In this document: positions 22,854-31,598 of the stretch, in pieces
Layout of the letters: every line of letters begins with the position of its first letter
Position numbering within the stretch: the first letter of the stretch is position 1
Origin: Microbulbifer hainanensis
GTDB lineage: Bacteria; Pseudomonadota; Gammaproteobacteria; Pseudomonadales; Cellvibrionaceae
Assembly (NCBI RefSeq): GCF_014904735.1
Contig: NZ_JACZCR010000040.1
Coordinates: 105,003-169,002 of the forward strand
Direction: 5' to 3'
Length of the DNA stretch: 64,000 bases
Program-made: the position numbers and the translations under genes
The notes under the pieces: model-generated
The model's database searches: none
What the model was told of the DNA's origin: nothing
The model's input: the letters and a program-made list of their open reading frames with translations, nothing else

Positions 22854-24734
22854 ATGCTTCAGTCCATGCGCGATAACCTTAAGGGTACTGCGGCCATTAT
22901 CGTCGCTGCCCTGTTTGGTTTCATAATGGTCATTGGGGGAATCAACTTTTTCTCCGGTGCAAGCGGCGGAGCCGCCGACAAGGTGGCCGAGGTAAATGGC
23001 GAAAAAATTACGAACCTGGATCTGCAGCGTGCAATCCAGAATCGCCGCAACATGATCATGAACCAGTTTGGTGACCAGGCGCCCGCCGACCTGCTCACTG
23101 ACGAGAAGCTCCGCGAGCCCGTACTGCAGCAATTGGTCACCAGCTCCGTGATGCGCCAGGCTGCGCAGGACAGTGGCATGGTGATGAGCCCCGCTGCCGT
23201 CGATCGGGAAATCGTGCAGATTCCGGGCTTTCAGGTCGATGGCAAGTTCGACCCACAGCTGTATCGGGATGGCCTGCGTCGGCTGGGATACAGCGCGGCC
23301 GGCTTCCGCCAGACGATGGAGCGCGACCTGGTGCTGCAGCAGTACGCCGACAGTGTGACTGACAGCGCCTTTACAACCCGTGCCGCTGCGGACAAGGTCG
23401 TGGCAATGTCCATGGAAGAGCGGGATTTCGATTATGCCCTGTTGCCGGTCAACGGCCTGCTGGACGAAGTGAGTGTCAGCGACAGCGAAGTCCAGGACTA
23501 TTACGACAAGCACCAGGATGATTTCCAGCGTCCGGAGCAGGTGGCGATTGAATATATCGACCTGAAGCCGAGCCTGTTCGCCAAAAATATCGATATTTCT
23601 GAAGAGGATGTCCGCGCCCAATTCGAGCAGGAAAAGTCGAGTTTCCAGGCGAAAACCCGTCGACATGCGGCGCACATCCTGATTGAAGGCGACGACCAGA
23701 AGAAAATTGCCGAGGTGCAGAGCAAGCTGGCTGCGGGTGAAGACTTTGCGCAACTGGCAAAGACCTATTCCGATGACCTGGGTTCCCGCGACGAAGGTGG
23801 TGATCTGGGCTTCACGGCCGGCGATGTTTTCCCGGAAGCTTTCGAGAAGGCGCTCGCGGGCTTGAAGGTGGGAGAGGTCTCCGGGCCGGTGACCACCGAT
23901 GCGGGCACGCACTTTATCAAGCTGCTCGAGGTAGAGGATAGCAAGGCCCCAACCTTCGAAGAGCGCAAAGCCGAAATCAAAGAGCAGTTGCAGAATGCCG
24001 AGGCAGAGCGGGAGTTCGTCGGTGCGCTGAGCCGCCTGGCCGACCTGGCCTATAACGCTGATTCCCTGAGCGGACCGGCCGAGGAGCTCGGGGTGCCGGT
24101 ACAGACAACCGGACTGTTCAGTCGTGAAGGGGGGGCAGGTATCGCTGCCAATGACAAGGTTGTGGCTGCGGCCTTTTCGCCCGAGGTGATGCTCGATGGC
24201 AACACGTCGGATGTTTTGAATCTCAGCAGTGATGAAGCGGTGGTGTTGCGCGTTACCCAGCACAAGGATTCCGGTACCTACCCGTTGGAAGAGGTGCGGG
24301 AGAAAATCGTCACGCGCCTGAAGCGTGATAAAGCCAGCGCGCAGTTGGCCGTCAAAGCGCAGGCGCTGCAGAAGCAGCTGGAAGACGGCGGCGATTTTGC
24401 TGAGCTGGCGAAAGAGCAGGGACTGACGCTGGAGACCAGCGACAATACCCGCCGCGGTGGTTTCGGTGAACGCGGAGAAATCATCGAGCATGCTTTTGCG
24501 ATGGCCTCACCGGCATCCGGCGGCAGTACTTTCGGCACCTTTGCCACCGATGAAGGCAACCAGGTGGTGCTCAAGCTGCGCGCGGTGCGTCCCGGTGATC
24601 TGTCCCGCCAGAGTAGTGAGCAACGCGCTGCGCTGCTGCAGCAGCTGGCCACAATGGACGGCAGGGCCGAGTTGGCGGCGGTGCAGAAGTACCTCACCGA
24701 CGAGGCAAAGATCGAATTTAGCAGCAGCAAGTAA
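22854..24734 (+). CDS. ppiD: Periplasmic folding chaperone PpiD
   Basis: A 626-residue inner-membrane-anchored chaperone near the Sec translocon. One N-terminal membrane segment (about 12-36, TAAIIVAALFGFIMVIGGINFF) is followed by a SurA-N-like chaperone region starting VAEVNGEKITNLDLQRAI. A parvulin-type domain lies at about 260-360 (RHAAHILIEGD, GGDLGFTAGDVFPEAFEKAL, GPVTTDAGTHFIKLLEV), then a C-terminal helical region. ATG 22854 has GGAG seven bases before it. Confidence 0.94.
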   Translation: MLQSMRDNLKGTAAIIVAALFGFIMVIGGINFFSGASGGAADKVAEVNGEKITNLDLQRAIQNRRNMIMNQFGDQAPADLLTDEKLREPVLQQLVTSSVMRQAAQDSGMVMSPAAVDREIVQIPGFQVDGKFDPQLYRDGLRRLGYSAAGFRQTMERDLVLQQYADSVTDSAFTTRAAADKVVAMSMEERDFDYALLPVNGLLDEVSVSDSEVQDYYDKHQDDFQRPEQVAIEYIDLKPSLFAKNIDISEEDVRAQFEQEKSSFQAKTRRHAAHILIEGDDQKKIAEVQSKLAAGEDFAQLAKTYSDDLGSRDEGGDLGFTAGDVFPEAFEKALAGLKVGEVSGPVTTDAGTHFIKLLEVEDSKAPTFEERKAEIKEQLQNAEAEREFVGALSRLADLAYNADSLSGPAEELGVPVQTTGLFSREGGAGIAANDKVVAAAFSPEVMLDGNTSDVLNLSSDEAVVLRVTQHKDSGTYPLEEVREKIVTRLKRDKASAQLAVKAQALQKQLEDGGDFAELAKEQGLTLETSDNTRRGGFGERGEIIEHAFAMASPASGGSTFGTFATDEGNQVVLKLRAVRPGDLSRQSSEQRAALLQQLATMDGRAELAAVQKYLTDEAKIEFSSSK

Positions 24735-24779
24735 TGCGTAGTAGGTAGTGCAGGATGGGCGGGAGTGAATTGCTCCCTC

Positions 24780-24832
24780 CCTCCAGGCAATAAAAAAACC
24801 CGGCTTTTGCCGGGTTTTTTATTGCCTGGAGG
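24780..24832. terminator. Long bidirectional terminator between ppiD and mltD
   Basis: The arms CCTCCAGGCAAT-A7-CCCGGC and GCCGGG-T6-ATTGCCTGGAGG pair around a TTTT loop with a single bulged A. At about 24 bases per arm it is far longer than a usual terminator. The convergent genes can share it. Confidence 0.85.
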
Positions 24833-24854
24833 CCAGGTTTGCGATGCTAGTCGA

Positions 24855-26408
24855 TCAGCTGCTGGCGGCGCTGTCGACAAACAGCGTCAGGCGCTGACCC
24901 GGCTGCAGGTACGTGGATTTGTTGATCTGGTTCCAGCGCAGAATATCGCTGATTTCCAGGCTGAACTTGCTGGCAATCCGGTAGAGCGAGTCGCCATTGC
25001 GCACGCGGTAGGACAGCTTGCGGGTGGTGCGACTGTCGCTTCCGCTGCCGGCGTAGGCCACCAGCTTGTTGCCCGGGCGCAGGGTGTCGCCGGGCGCCAT
25101 GCTGTTCCAGCGGGCCAGGTCGCGTACGCTGACCTTGAGGTCGCGGGAAATACCCCACAGCGTGTCGCCGGGGCGCACGGTGTAATTGATCTTGTTCCCG
25201 TTACCGGAGGAGCGGCTGCGCTTGACGCGCTGATCCAGCGCATACGCATACTGCGAAGCCGGCACTGAGGCATTCGGGATCAGCAATGTCTGTCCGGCGC
25301 GAATCGAGTTGCCGCGCAGTTTGTTGCTGTCGCGAATGGCGACCACTGTTGTTTCGTAGCGACGGGCAATGGTGGACAGGGTATCGCCGCGACGGATCTT
25401 GTAGCGCTGCCAGCTGACGCGCTGGTCTTTGGGCAGTTTGCTCAGCGCAGTCACGAACGAATCGCGCTTATCGACCGGAATCAGCAGGTTGTGGCTGCCA
25501 TTGGGGTCGGTTGCCCAGCGGTTAAAGCCGGGGTTGAGCAGGTAGAGTTCTTTGATATCCACATCGGCCATGTCGGCGGCCTGGGCCAGGTCTATCTGGC
25601 TGCCCACGTCGACGGTTGCGTAATAGGGTTTGTTCGCAACATCGAAAAGCGGGACGTGATAGTAGTCAGGGCGGGAAACCACCTCGGCCAGCGCCAGCAA
25701 TTGCGGCACGTAGCGCTTGGTCTCGCGCGGCAGCTTCAGGTCCCAGAAGGTGGTGCCTAGCCCCCTGCGCTTGTTGCGCTCGATCGAGCGTCTGACAGTG
25801 CCTTCACCGGCGTTGTAAGCCGCCAGGGCGAGCTCCCAGTCGCCGTCGAAGCGTTCTGACAGATAGGAGAAGTACTTGATCGCGGCGCGGGTGGATTCGT
25901 CCACATCGCGGCGGCCGTCGTACCACCAGTTTTCGTCGAGCCCAAAGTGGCGGGCAGTGGCCGGGATAAACTGCCACATACCGGAGGCGCGCGCGTGAGA
26001 ATAGGCAAAGGGATCGTAGGCGCTCTCGACAATCGGTAGCAGCGCCAGCTCTGCGGGCAGGTTGGCTTCGTCGAGCAGTTCGGCAACGTGGAAAATGTAG
26101 CGGCGCGAACGCTCTGTCACCCGCGACATATAGGCCTCATTGCGGGAGAAGTAGGCGACGTAGTCCTCGACGGCCGGCTGATCGACGTGACGATCGAGGC
26201 GGAAGCCGCGGCGCAGCCTGTCCCAGATATCTACCGGGGGTTGAGCCCGCTCCGCGGGACTGGGATGCGCCGCGGCTGAGTTGAGTGTGTTACCGGGTTG
26301 AGTGGCCTTTATAGCCGAATCGTCTGGCGCCGTGCCTTTGCCGGGCATCTGCGCACAGGCCCCCACAGCCGCTGCCATGATGGCAACGGCAAGTTTTTTG
26401 TGAACCAT
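24855..26408 (-). CDS. mltD: Membrane-bound lytic murein transglycosylase D with three LysM domains
   Basis: A 517-residue lipoprotein that cleaves peptidoglycan glycan strands, leaving 1,6-anhydro ends. ATG 26408 gives a clean lipoprotein signal (MVHKKLAVAIMAAAVGAC, lipobox VGAC); ATG 26438 would add ten residues with acidic side chains. The family 1 SLT domain lies at about 100-240: catalytic Glu in LPIVESAYDPFA, then ASGMWQFIPATARHFGL and LALAAYNAGEG. Three LysM modules occupy about 330-510 (YKIRRGDTLSTIARRY, YTVRPGDTLWGISRDL, YRVRNGDSLYRIASKF). E. coli MltD has two. Confidence 0.93.
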   Translation of the reverse strand: MVHKKLAVAIMAAAVGACAQMPGKGTAPDDSAIKATQPGNTLNSAAAHPSPAERAQPPVDIWDRLRRGFRLDRHVDQPAVEDYVAYFSRNEAYMSRVTERSRRYIFHVAELLDEANLPAELALLPIVESAYDPFAYSHARASGMWQFIPATARHFGLDENWWYDGRRDVDESTRAAIKYFSYLSERFDGDWELALAAYNAGEGTVRRSIERNKRRGLGTTFWDLKLPRETKRYVPQLLALAEVVSRPDYYHVPLFDVANKPYYATVDVGSQIDLAQAADMADVDIKELYLLNPGFNRWATDPNGSHNLLIPVDKRDSFVTALSKLPKDQRVSWQRYKIRRGDTLSTIARRYETTVVAIRDSNKLRGNSIRAGQTLLIPNASVPASQYAYALDQRVKRSRSSGNGNKINYTVRPGDTLWGISRDLKVSVRDLARWNSMAPGDTLRPGNKLVAYAGSGSDSRTTRKLSYRVRNGDSLYRIASKFSLEISDILRWNQINKSTYLQPGQRLTLFVDSAASS

Positions 26409-26601
26409 GCTGGTATCCGCGAGTCGTTCTTTTCCCATCGGAGCTCAAGGCACTGATATTTCGTATTAAACCTGAGCTTCTCGTTCTAATTGTCTGATTC
26501 TAAAGAGCGAGATTGGTTTCGGTCAATGCAAATTGGCTAGATTTCGTTCAAAAATGTCGTCGCTGACCCCGCGAAAATGCATTGACAGGCATCCGTGCTG
26601 G

Positions 26602-27372
26602 TTAAAAATTGTCCTTCCACTGCCGCAGGCGGGCAAATACTTCCACTTCATCTGCGCTGTCCATCCCGGCCTGGCCCGCGGCACGACGGGCCACAGCTGG
26701 AATATGGCAGCGCATGAAGGGGTTGGTGGCGAGTTCAGCGCCAATAGTCGAGGGCAGGGTGATTTTGTCGTCAGCACGTAGTGCCTGTACTTCCGCAAGG
26801 CGATTGGTTACCGCCACGTTGCCCGGCTCGGCCGCCGCGGCGAATCGCAGGTTGGCGAGCGTGTATTCATGGGCGCAGTAAACCCGGGTTTCCGGTGGCA
26901 GGCTTCCGAGCTTGGACAGCGATGCGTGCATCTGCGCCGGCGTTCCCTCAAACAGTCGGCCGCAGCCCGCTGCAAACAGGGTGTCGCCACAGAACAAGTG
27001 CAGCTTTTCGCCCTGATCTGTGGGCTCCCGGAGAAGTAGGGCCAGGTGATCGAGTGTGTGGCCGGGAACATCCATTACCTCGAGCGGGAGGCCGAGTATT
27101 TCGAGGCGGTCGCCGGACTGCAGTGGCTGGGTCACGCCATCGATGGAGCCGGGGCCCAGTACCGGGCACTGGTAGCGTGCGCGCAGCGCGGCGATTCCCC
27201 CGGTGTGGTCGAGGTGGTGATGGGTTATCAGGATGCCATCGAGCGACTCGCCCGCCAGAGTTTCGATGACTGGGGCGGCATCGCCGGGATCCACGACCCA
27301 GTGTTCCCCTCCGCGGGTCAGGTGCCAGATATAGTTGTCGCTGAATGCTGGAATCGGGTTAATAGAGAGCAT
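26602..27372 (-). CDS. gloB: Hydroxyacylglutathione hydrolase (glyoxalase II)
   Basis: A 256-residue metallo-beta-lactamase-fold enzyme that hydrolyses S-lactoylglutathione, the second step of methylglyoxal detoxification. The dinuclear metal motif THHHLDHTGG is at about 50-59, followed by GHTLDHLALL and LFCGDTLFAAGCGRLFEG. The C-terminal domain with YCAHEYTLANLRFA binds glutathione. It depends on glutathione kept reduced by gorA elsewhere in the window. It is divergent from the methyltransferase gene. Confidence 0.94.
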   Translation of the reverse strand: MLSINPIPAFSDNYIWHLTRGGEHWVVDPGDAAPVIETLAGESLDGILITHHHLDHTGGIAALRARYQCPVLGPGSIDGVTQPLQSGDRLEILGLPLEVMDVPGHTLDHLALLLREPTDQGEKLHLFCGDTLFAAGCGRLFEGTPAQMHASLSKLGSLPPETRVYCAHEYTLANLRFAAAAEPGNVAVTNRLAEVQALRADDKITLPSTIGAELATNPFMRCHIPAVARRAAGQAGMDSADEVEVFARLRQWKDNF

Positions 27373-27604
27373 TTTCGCGGCCCGTTAATCGTGAAGCAGT
27401 AACGATACCATAAGCTAATAATGGAAACGGGACAGTGACATTCGGCCGTCAAACCCGATAATGGGTGGGAGGCACAGGAGCGATCCTGAATGGAGTGGTG
27501 GAAGTATTGTTGCGTCACTTCTGCTCATATGAAAACAGGAGTGTTTTCCTGTAGATTTTGAGAGGATTCTGTTTCCACGGAAAACCGTTCGTCCGGGAGA
27601 AGCT

Positions 27605-28393
27605 ATGGCAAACAAGTCAATTTGGAGCCGGCAGGGGGAAATCCCGACCCTGGCAGATTCCTGCCAGGCGCTTTCCCACTGGTTTTCCAGTCAGCTGGGG
27701 CAGGAGATACTGACTCAGCAGCTGGCGCTGGCCCAGCCGTTGGTAGAAAGGCTCTTCGGCTATCACCTGATGCAGGCCGGGGTCACCAGCGCAGTCGACT
27801 TTGGCGCATGCAGTCGTATCAATCACCGCTTTCGCCTCAGTGCCTGTGGCGGGCAGCAGGGTGCAGCGGTGGTAGAGTTCGAGCAGTTGCCCCTGCCATC
27901 GGAATCCATCGATGTGGTGGTCCTTCACCACTTGCTGGATTTCTCCAGTCATCCCCACCAGGTATTGCGGGAGGCCGCCCGGGTCATGATTCCCGGTGGC
28001 CATATGGTGCTGATCGGTTTTAACCCCTTCTCCCTGCTGGGGCTGTCGCGTTTATTGTTCTCCGGTGGTGCCCACCAGCGCGGTAACCAGCTCCGCGCGG
28101 CTCGAGTGGCGGACTGGATGAATCTGCTCGACCTCCAGGCGGGTACGATCGAGCGGGGGTTCTTCCGGCTGCCGCTGCAGCAGCGCGAACTGCTTGCCAA
28201 GACTACCTGGATGGAGCGAACCGGCGCCCGCTGGCGCTTGCCATGGGGGGGCTTTTACATCATAGTCGCGCGCAAAGAAGTGGCGCGTATGCGCACAATC
28301 AAGCTGGATTGGCGCGGCGACCGTAAGGCCGCGCTGACCGCGGTACCTTCGAGTCCGCGGGTTGCTGCTCGTCAGCGCCATCAAAAACGCTAA
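27605..28393 (+). CDS. SAM-dependent methyltransferase next to rnhA
   Basis: A 262-residue protein with a type 11 methyltransferase core. LPLPSESIDVVVLHHLLDFSSHP and ARVMIPGGHMVLIGFNPFSLLG match motifs of the BioC/UbiE-like class. The usual GxGxG loop is degenerate (VTSAVDFGACSRIN). The C-terminal 50 residues are basic. A gene of this type sits between gloB and rnhA in many gammaproteobacteria, but its substrate is unknown to me. GGGAGAAG precedes ATG 27605. Confidence 0.78.
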   Translation: MANKSIWSRQGEIPTLADSCQALSHWFSSQLGQEILTQQLALAQPLVERLFGYHLMQAGVTSAVDFGACSRINHRFRLSACGGQQGAAVVEFEQLPLPSESIDVVVLHHLLDFSSHPHQVLREAARVMIPGGHMVLIGFNPFSLLGLSRLLFSGGAHQRGNQLRAARVADWMNLLDLQAGTIERGFFRLPLQQRELLAKTTWMERTGARWRLPWGGFYIIVARKEVARMRTIKLDWRGDRKAALTAVPSSPRVAARQRHQKR

Positions 28394-28448
28394 TTAAAAG
28401 CAACCAGCGCATCGCGCGAGCGGTGCGCCATCAATACAAGCATTCACA

Positions 28449-28886
28449 TTGAAAGAAGTCACGATTTATACCGACGGCGCCTGCCGCGGAAATCCCGGAC
28501 CGGGAGGCTGGGGCGCATTACTGGTACACGGCGACAGAGAGCGTGAGCTCTGTGGCGGCGAAGCGCACACCACAAATAATCGCATGGAGCTTATGGCGGC
28601 GATCAAGGCACTCGGCGCGCTCAATCAGCACTGCCGGGTTGATCTGCACACGGATTCCCAGTACCTGCGTCAGGGAATCACCAGCTGGATCCACAACTGG
28701 AAAAAGAACGGCTGGAAAACCTCCAACAAGAAGCCGGTCAAGAATGCCGACCTGTGGCGCGCGCTGGACGAGAGTATCGGTGAACACGACGTTCACTGGC
28801 ACTGGGTCAAGGGGCACGCCGGACATCCGGGCAATGAAAGGGCAGATCAACTGGCCAATCGCGGCATCGATGAGCTGAAGAGCTAG
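28449..28886 (+). CDS. rnhA: Ribonuclease HI
   Basis: A 145-residue endonuclease that cuts RNA in RNA-DNA hybrids. The four acidic residues are visible in [36 protein letters not shown] and [10 protein letters not shown]. The basic helix [19 protein letters not shown] is the usual substrate-binding protrusion. The start is TTG 28449 with a weak Shine-Dalgarno. It lies 11 bases before dnaQ; the two are often co-transcribed or share a promoter region. Confidence 0.95.
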   Translation: MKEVTIYTDGACRGNPGPGGWGALLVHGDRERELCGGEAHTTNNRMELMAAIKALGALNQHCRVDLHTDSQYLRQGITSWIHNWKKNGWKTSNKKPVKNADLWRALDESIGEHDVHWHWVKGHAGHPGNERADQLANRGIDELKS

Positions 28887-28897
28887 GGGAGCAGAAT

Positions 28898-29626
28898 ATG
28901 CGCCAGGTCGTACTGGATACCGAAACCACGGGCCTCGACCCGAAATCCGGGCACCGCATCATCGAGATCGGCTGTGTGGAGCTGGTCAACCGCAAGCTCA
29001 CTGGACGGCACTACCATCAGTACATCAATCCCGAGCGGGAAGTGGACGATGGGGCCATCGAAGTCCACGGGATCACCAATGAGTTCCTGCAGGACAAGCC
29101 GGTATTTGCGCAGGTCGCCGATGAATTCATGACGTTTTGCGAGGGCGCCGAGCTTGTGATTCACAACGCGCCCTTCGACGTCGGCTTTATCAATTGGGAG
29201 CTCAAGTTACTTGGCAGTCCGCGCTGGCAGAATGTCGCCGCGCACTGCAGCGTGCTCGATACGCTGGCACTGGCGAGGGAGAAGCACCCGGGGCAGAAAA
29301 ACAACCTGGATGCGCTGTGCAAGCGCTACTTCGTCGACAACTCCCAGCGCGATTTGCACGGGGCCTTGCTCGATGCGGAGATCCTTGCAGACGTCTATCT
29401 GTTGATGACTGGTGGCCAGACGGATCTGGCCCTGGCTCAGGGCGGGGATCAGCAATCTGGTGACGGTGAAGAAGGAACGCAGCGCGATATGGCGCCCGGT
29501 GCGATACGGCGTCTTACCGCCGAGCGATCACCACTCAGTGTTGTCGCTGCCAGCGCGCAGGAAGTCGAAGCGCATCAGGAAATGCTGGCGCTGCTGGAAA
29601 AGTCGGCCGGCAAGCATTTCTGGTAA
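28898..29626 (+). CDS. dnaQ: DNA polymerase III subunit epsilon
   Basis: A 242-residue 3'-5' proofreading exonuclease. The DEDDh motifs are present: VLDTETTGLDP (ExoI, residues about 4-14), HNAPFDVGFI (ExoII) and HGALLDAEILADVYL (ExoIII with the His). The C-terminal part (about 185-242) is the segment that binds the polymerase alpha subunit and ends SAGKHFW. GGGGAGCAGA precedes ATG 28898. It is followed by a strong terminator. Confidence 0.95.
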   Translation: MRQVVLDTETTGLDPKSGHRIIEIGCVELVNRKLTGRHYHQYINPEREVDDGAIEVHGITNEFLQDKPVFAQVADEFMTFCEGAELVIHNAPFDVGFINWELKLLGSPRWQNVAAHCSVLDTLALAREKHPGQKNNLDALCKRYFVDNSQRDLHGALLDAEILADVYLLMTGGQTDLALAQGGDQQSGDGEEGTQRDMAPGAIRRLTAERSPLSVVAASAQEVEAHQEMLALLEKSAGKHFW

Positions 29627-29642
29627 GGCTTGTGTTTCGAAC

Positions 29643-29677
29643 AAAAAAAAAGCGGGCCATTGGCCCGCTTTTTTTTT
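29643..29677. terminator. Bidirectional terminator between dnaQ and nhaB
   Basis: GCGGGCC-ATT-GGCCCGC flanked by nine A and nine T residues, lying between the convergent stops. Confidence 0.92.
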
Positions 29678-29694
29678 GTGCGCCGCAATAGGTG

Positions 29695-31233
29695 TCAGCT
29701 GAGCAGGAAGATTACCGAGCCCAGCGCGACCAGACTTAGTACCAGCGTGTAGGGCAGGGCCATCATCACCATCCGGCCATAGGATAGGCGAATCAGTGGT
29801 GCCAGTGCCGAAGTCAGCAGGAACAGGAAAGCGGCCTGTCCATTGGGGGTTGCCACACTGGGCAGGTTGGTGCCGGTATTGATGGCGACGGCCAGCTGGT
29901 CGAAGTGGGACCGGGTAATCTCCCCTGCTGCGAGTGCGGCTTTCACTTCGTTGATGTACACGGTGGCCACAAACACATTGTCACTGATCATCGACAGGAG
30001 GCCGTTGGCGAGAAACAGCATGCCCGGCTGGTGTTCCGCTTCGAGTCCGAGGACGAAGTGTGTCACCGGTTCGAACAGATGCTGCTGGTGGATTACGGCA
30101 ACAATGGCGAAGAACACGACAAGCAGTGCGGTGAACGGCAGGGCTTCTTCAAATGCGTGGCCGATGCGGGCCTCCTGCACCACGCCGTTGAAGGCCGTCA
30201 GCAGAACAATTACCAGCAGGCCGATAATGCCCACTTCCGCAACGTGGAAGGCGAGGGCCAGCACAAGAATAACCGCCACAATACCCTGCACCCAGAGTTC
30301 GGCGACCTCTTTAGTGGTGCGCTTTTGTTCCTGCTCGGCGGAAAAATTCTGCAGTACCTCGCGCACTGCATTGGGCAGCTTGGCGCCATAGCCAAAGACC
30401 CCGGTTTTTTCCAGCAGAACACAGGTGAGCAGTCCGGAGAAGAGTGCGGGCATGGTGACCGGGGCCATGTTGTGGAAAAATTCCATAAACTCCCAGCCCG
30501 CCTTTTCCGCAATCAACAGGTTCTGCGGTTCGCCCACCAGAGTGCACACGCCGCCCAGCGCGGTGCCCACGGCACCGTGCATGATCAGGCTGCGCAGGAA
30601 GGAGCGAAATTGGTCCAGGTCCTCGCGGTGATACTCCACCACATGGTCATCATTGTTATGGTCGTGATCGTGCTGGTGGTGTGGACGGTTACTCGCCACC
30701 CGGTGGTACACGGAATAAAAGCCGACGGACACGGCAATCAGTACCGCGGTGACCGTCAGTGCGTCCAGGAACGCCGACAGTACGGCGGCGACACCGCAAA
30801 ACAGCAGGGACAACAGCGTTTTTGACCGCACGCCAATCAGGATTTTGGTGAAGACAAACAACAACAGATTCTTCATGAAGTAGATGCCGGCCACCATGAA
30901 CATCAGCAGCAGGATTACCTCGAAGCTTTCGACAATCTCGTGATACACCGCATCGGTGCTGGTCATGCCAAGTAGTACTGCCTCAACGGCCAGCAGTCCA
31001 CCGGGCTGCAGCGGGTAGCACTTGAGGGCCATTGCCAGGGTAAAAATGAATTCGGCAATGAGCACCCAGCCCGTTATAAAAGGTCCGAAGGTGAAAAGCA
31101 GCAGGGGATTGACGATAAGAAACAACGCAATGGTGAGCTTGTACCAGTCGGGAGCCTCGCCCAGAAAGTTATCGGTTAAGGCCCGACCGAAGCCACTGCC
31201 AGAAGCCGTAAGTGCATTATTGTAAGTATTCAT
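29695..31233 (-). CDS. nhaB: Na+/H+ antiporter NhaB
   Basis: A 512-residue inner-membrane antiporter with about 12 hydrophobic segments. The N-terminus ([24 protein letters not shown], split by helices) and the central [17 protein letters not shown] with the membrane Asp are family hallmarks. A His-rich cytoplasmic loop ([11 protein letters not shown], about 185-196) is present and is also known in other NhaB proteins. It exports Na+ using the proton gradient, fitting a marine organism. AAGGAAG precedes ATG 31233. Confidence 0.94.
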   Translation of the reverse strand: MNTYNNALTASGSGFGRALTDNFLGEAPDWYKLTIALFLIVNPLLLFTFGPFITGWVLIAEFIFTLAMALKCYPLQPGGLLAVEAVLLGMTSTDAVYHEIVESFEVILLLMFMVAGIYFMKNLLLFVFTKILIGVRSKTLLSLLFCGVAAVLSAFLDALTVTAVLIAVSVGFYSVYHRVASNRPHHQHDHDHNNDDHVVEYHREDLDQFRSFLRSLIMHGAVGTALGGVCTLVGEPQNLLIAEKAGWEFMEFFHNMAPVTMPALFSGLLTCVLLEKTGVFGYGAKLPNAVREVLQNFSAEQEQKRTTKEVAELWVQGIVAVILVLALAFHVAEVGIIGLLVIVLLTAFNGVVQEARIGHAFEEALPFTALLVVFFAIVAVIHQQHLFEPVTHFVLGLEAEHQPGMLFLANGLLSMISDNVFVATVYINEVKAALAAGEITRSHFDQLAVAINTGTNLPSVATPNGQAAFLFLLTSALAPLIRLSYGRMVMMALPYTLVLSLVALGSVIFLLS

Positions 31234-31598
31234 TATTTACTTCCTTTGTTAGCCGGTGGCCCGCTGTGGGCCGTAACCAGCATATGGGCGCCACCATCTG
31301 TGGGTAGCTGCCCGTATTGGTACCGCTGCCACTGGCAGTCCGCCGCGGCACAGCTTCTCTCGGAGAGCCGTGCGGAGCTGTCATACCTGTACCGAACGCT
31401 ACCCAGTTTCCGGGAAAATTCAAGTGGTTTTACCAGTCTCCCCGGGCGTTGTGCCGTTTTGTCGATTGTTCGATGGAAATTGTCCTCCCAAAGGTGGACT
31501 CTTGGCGGGTTTGGTATAAATTGCCCCCTAACTCGTTCAATCTGCTCTTGTTTGCTCGAGTTTTGTACAAGATCAATAAGAGTCCAGCGGTGTAAGCA
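31234..31598. other. 365-base divergent spacer nhaB / Hpt-like gene
   Basis: No gene is supported here. TGG-TATAAA at 31512-31520 looks like an extended -10 element for the rightward operon, leaving a leader of about 70 bases. The nhaB promoter must lie in the left half, but I see no clear motif for it. Confidence 0.4.

Noticed and set aside
22743..24491. 582-residue ORF antisense to ppiD
   Set aside because: It lies wholly within ppiD and its terminator on the opposite strand; ppiD has clear domains and a good ribosome site, and the antisense product has none.
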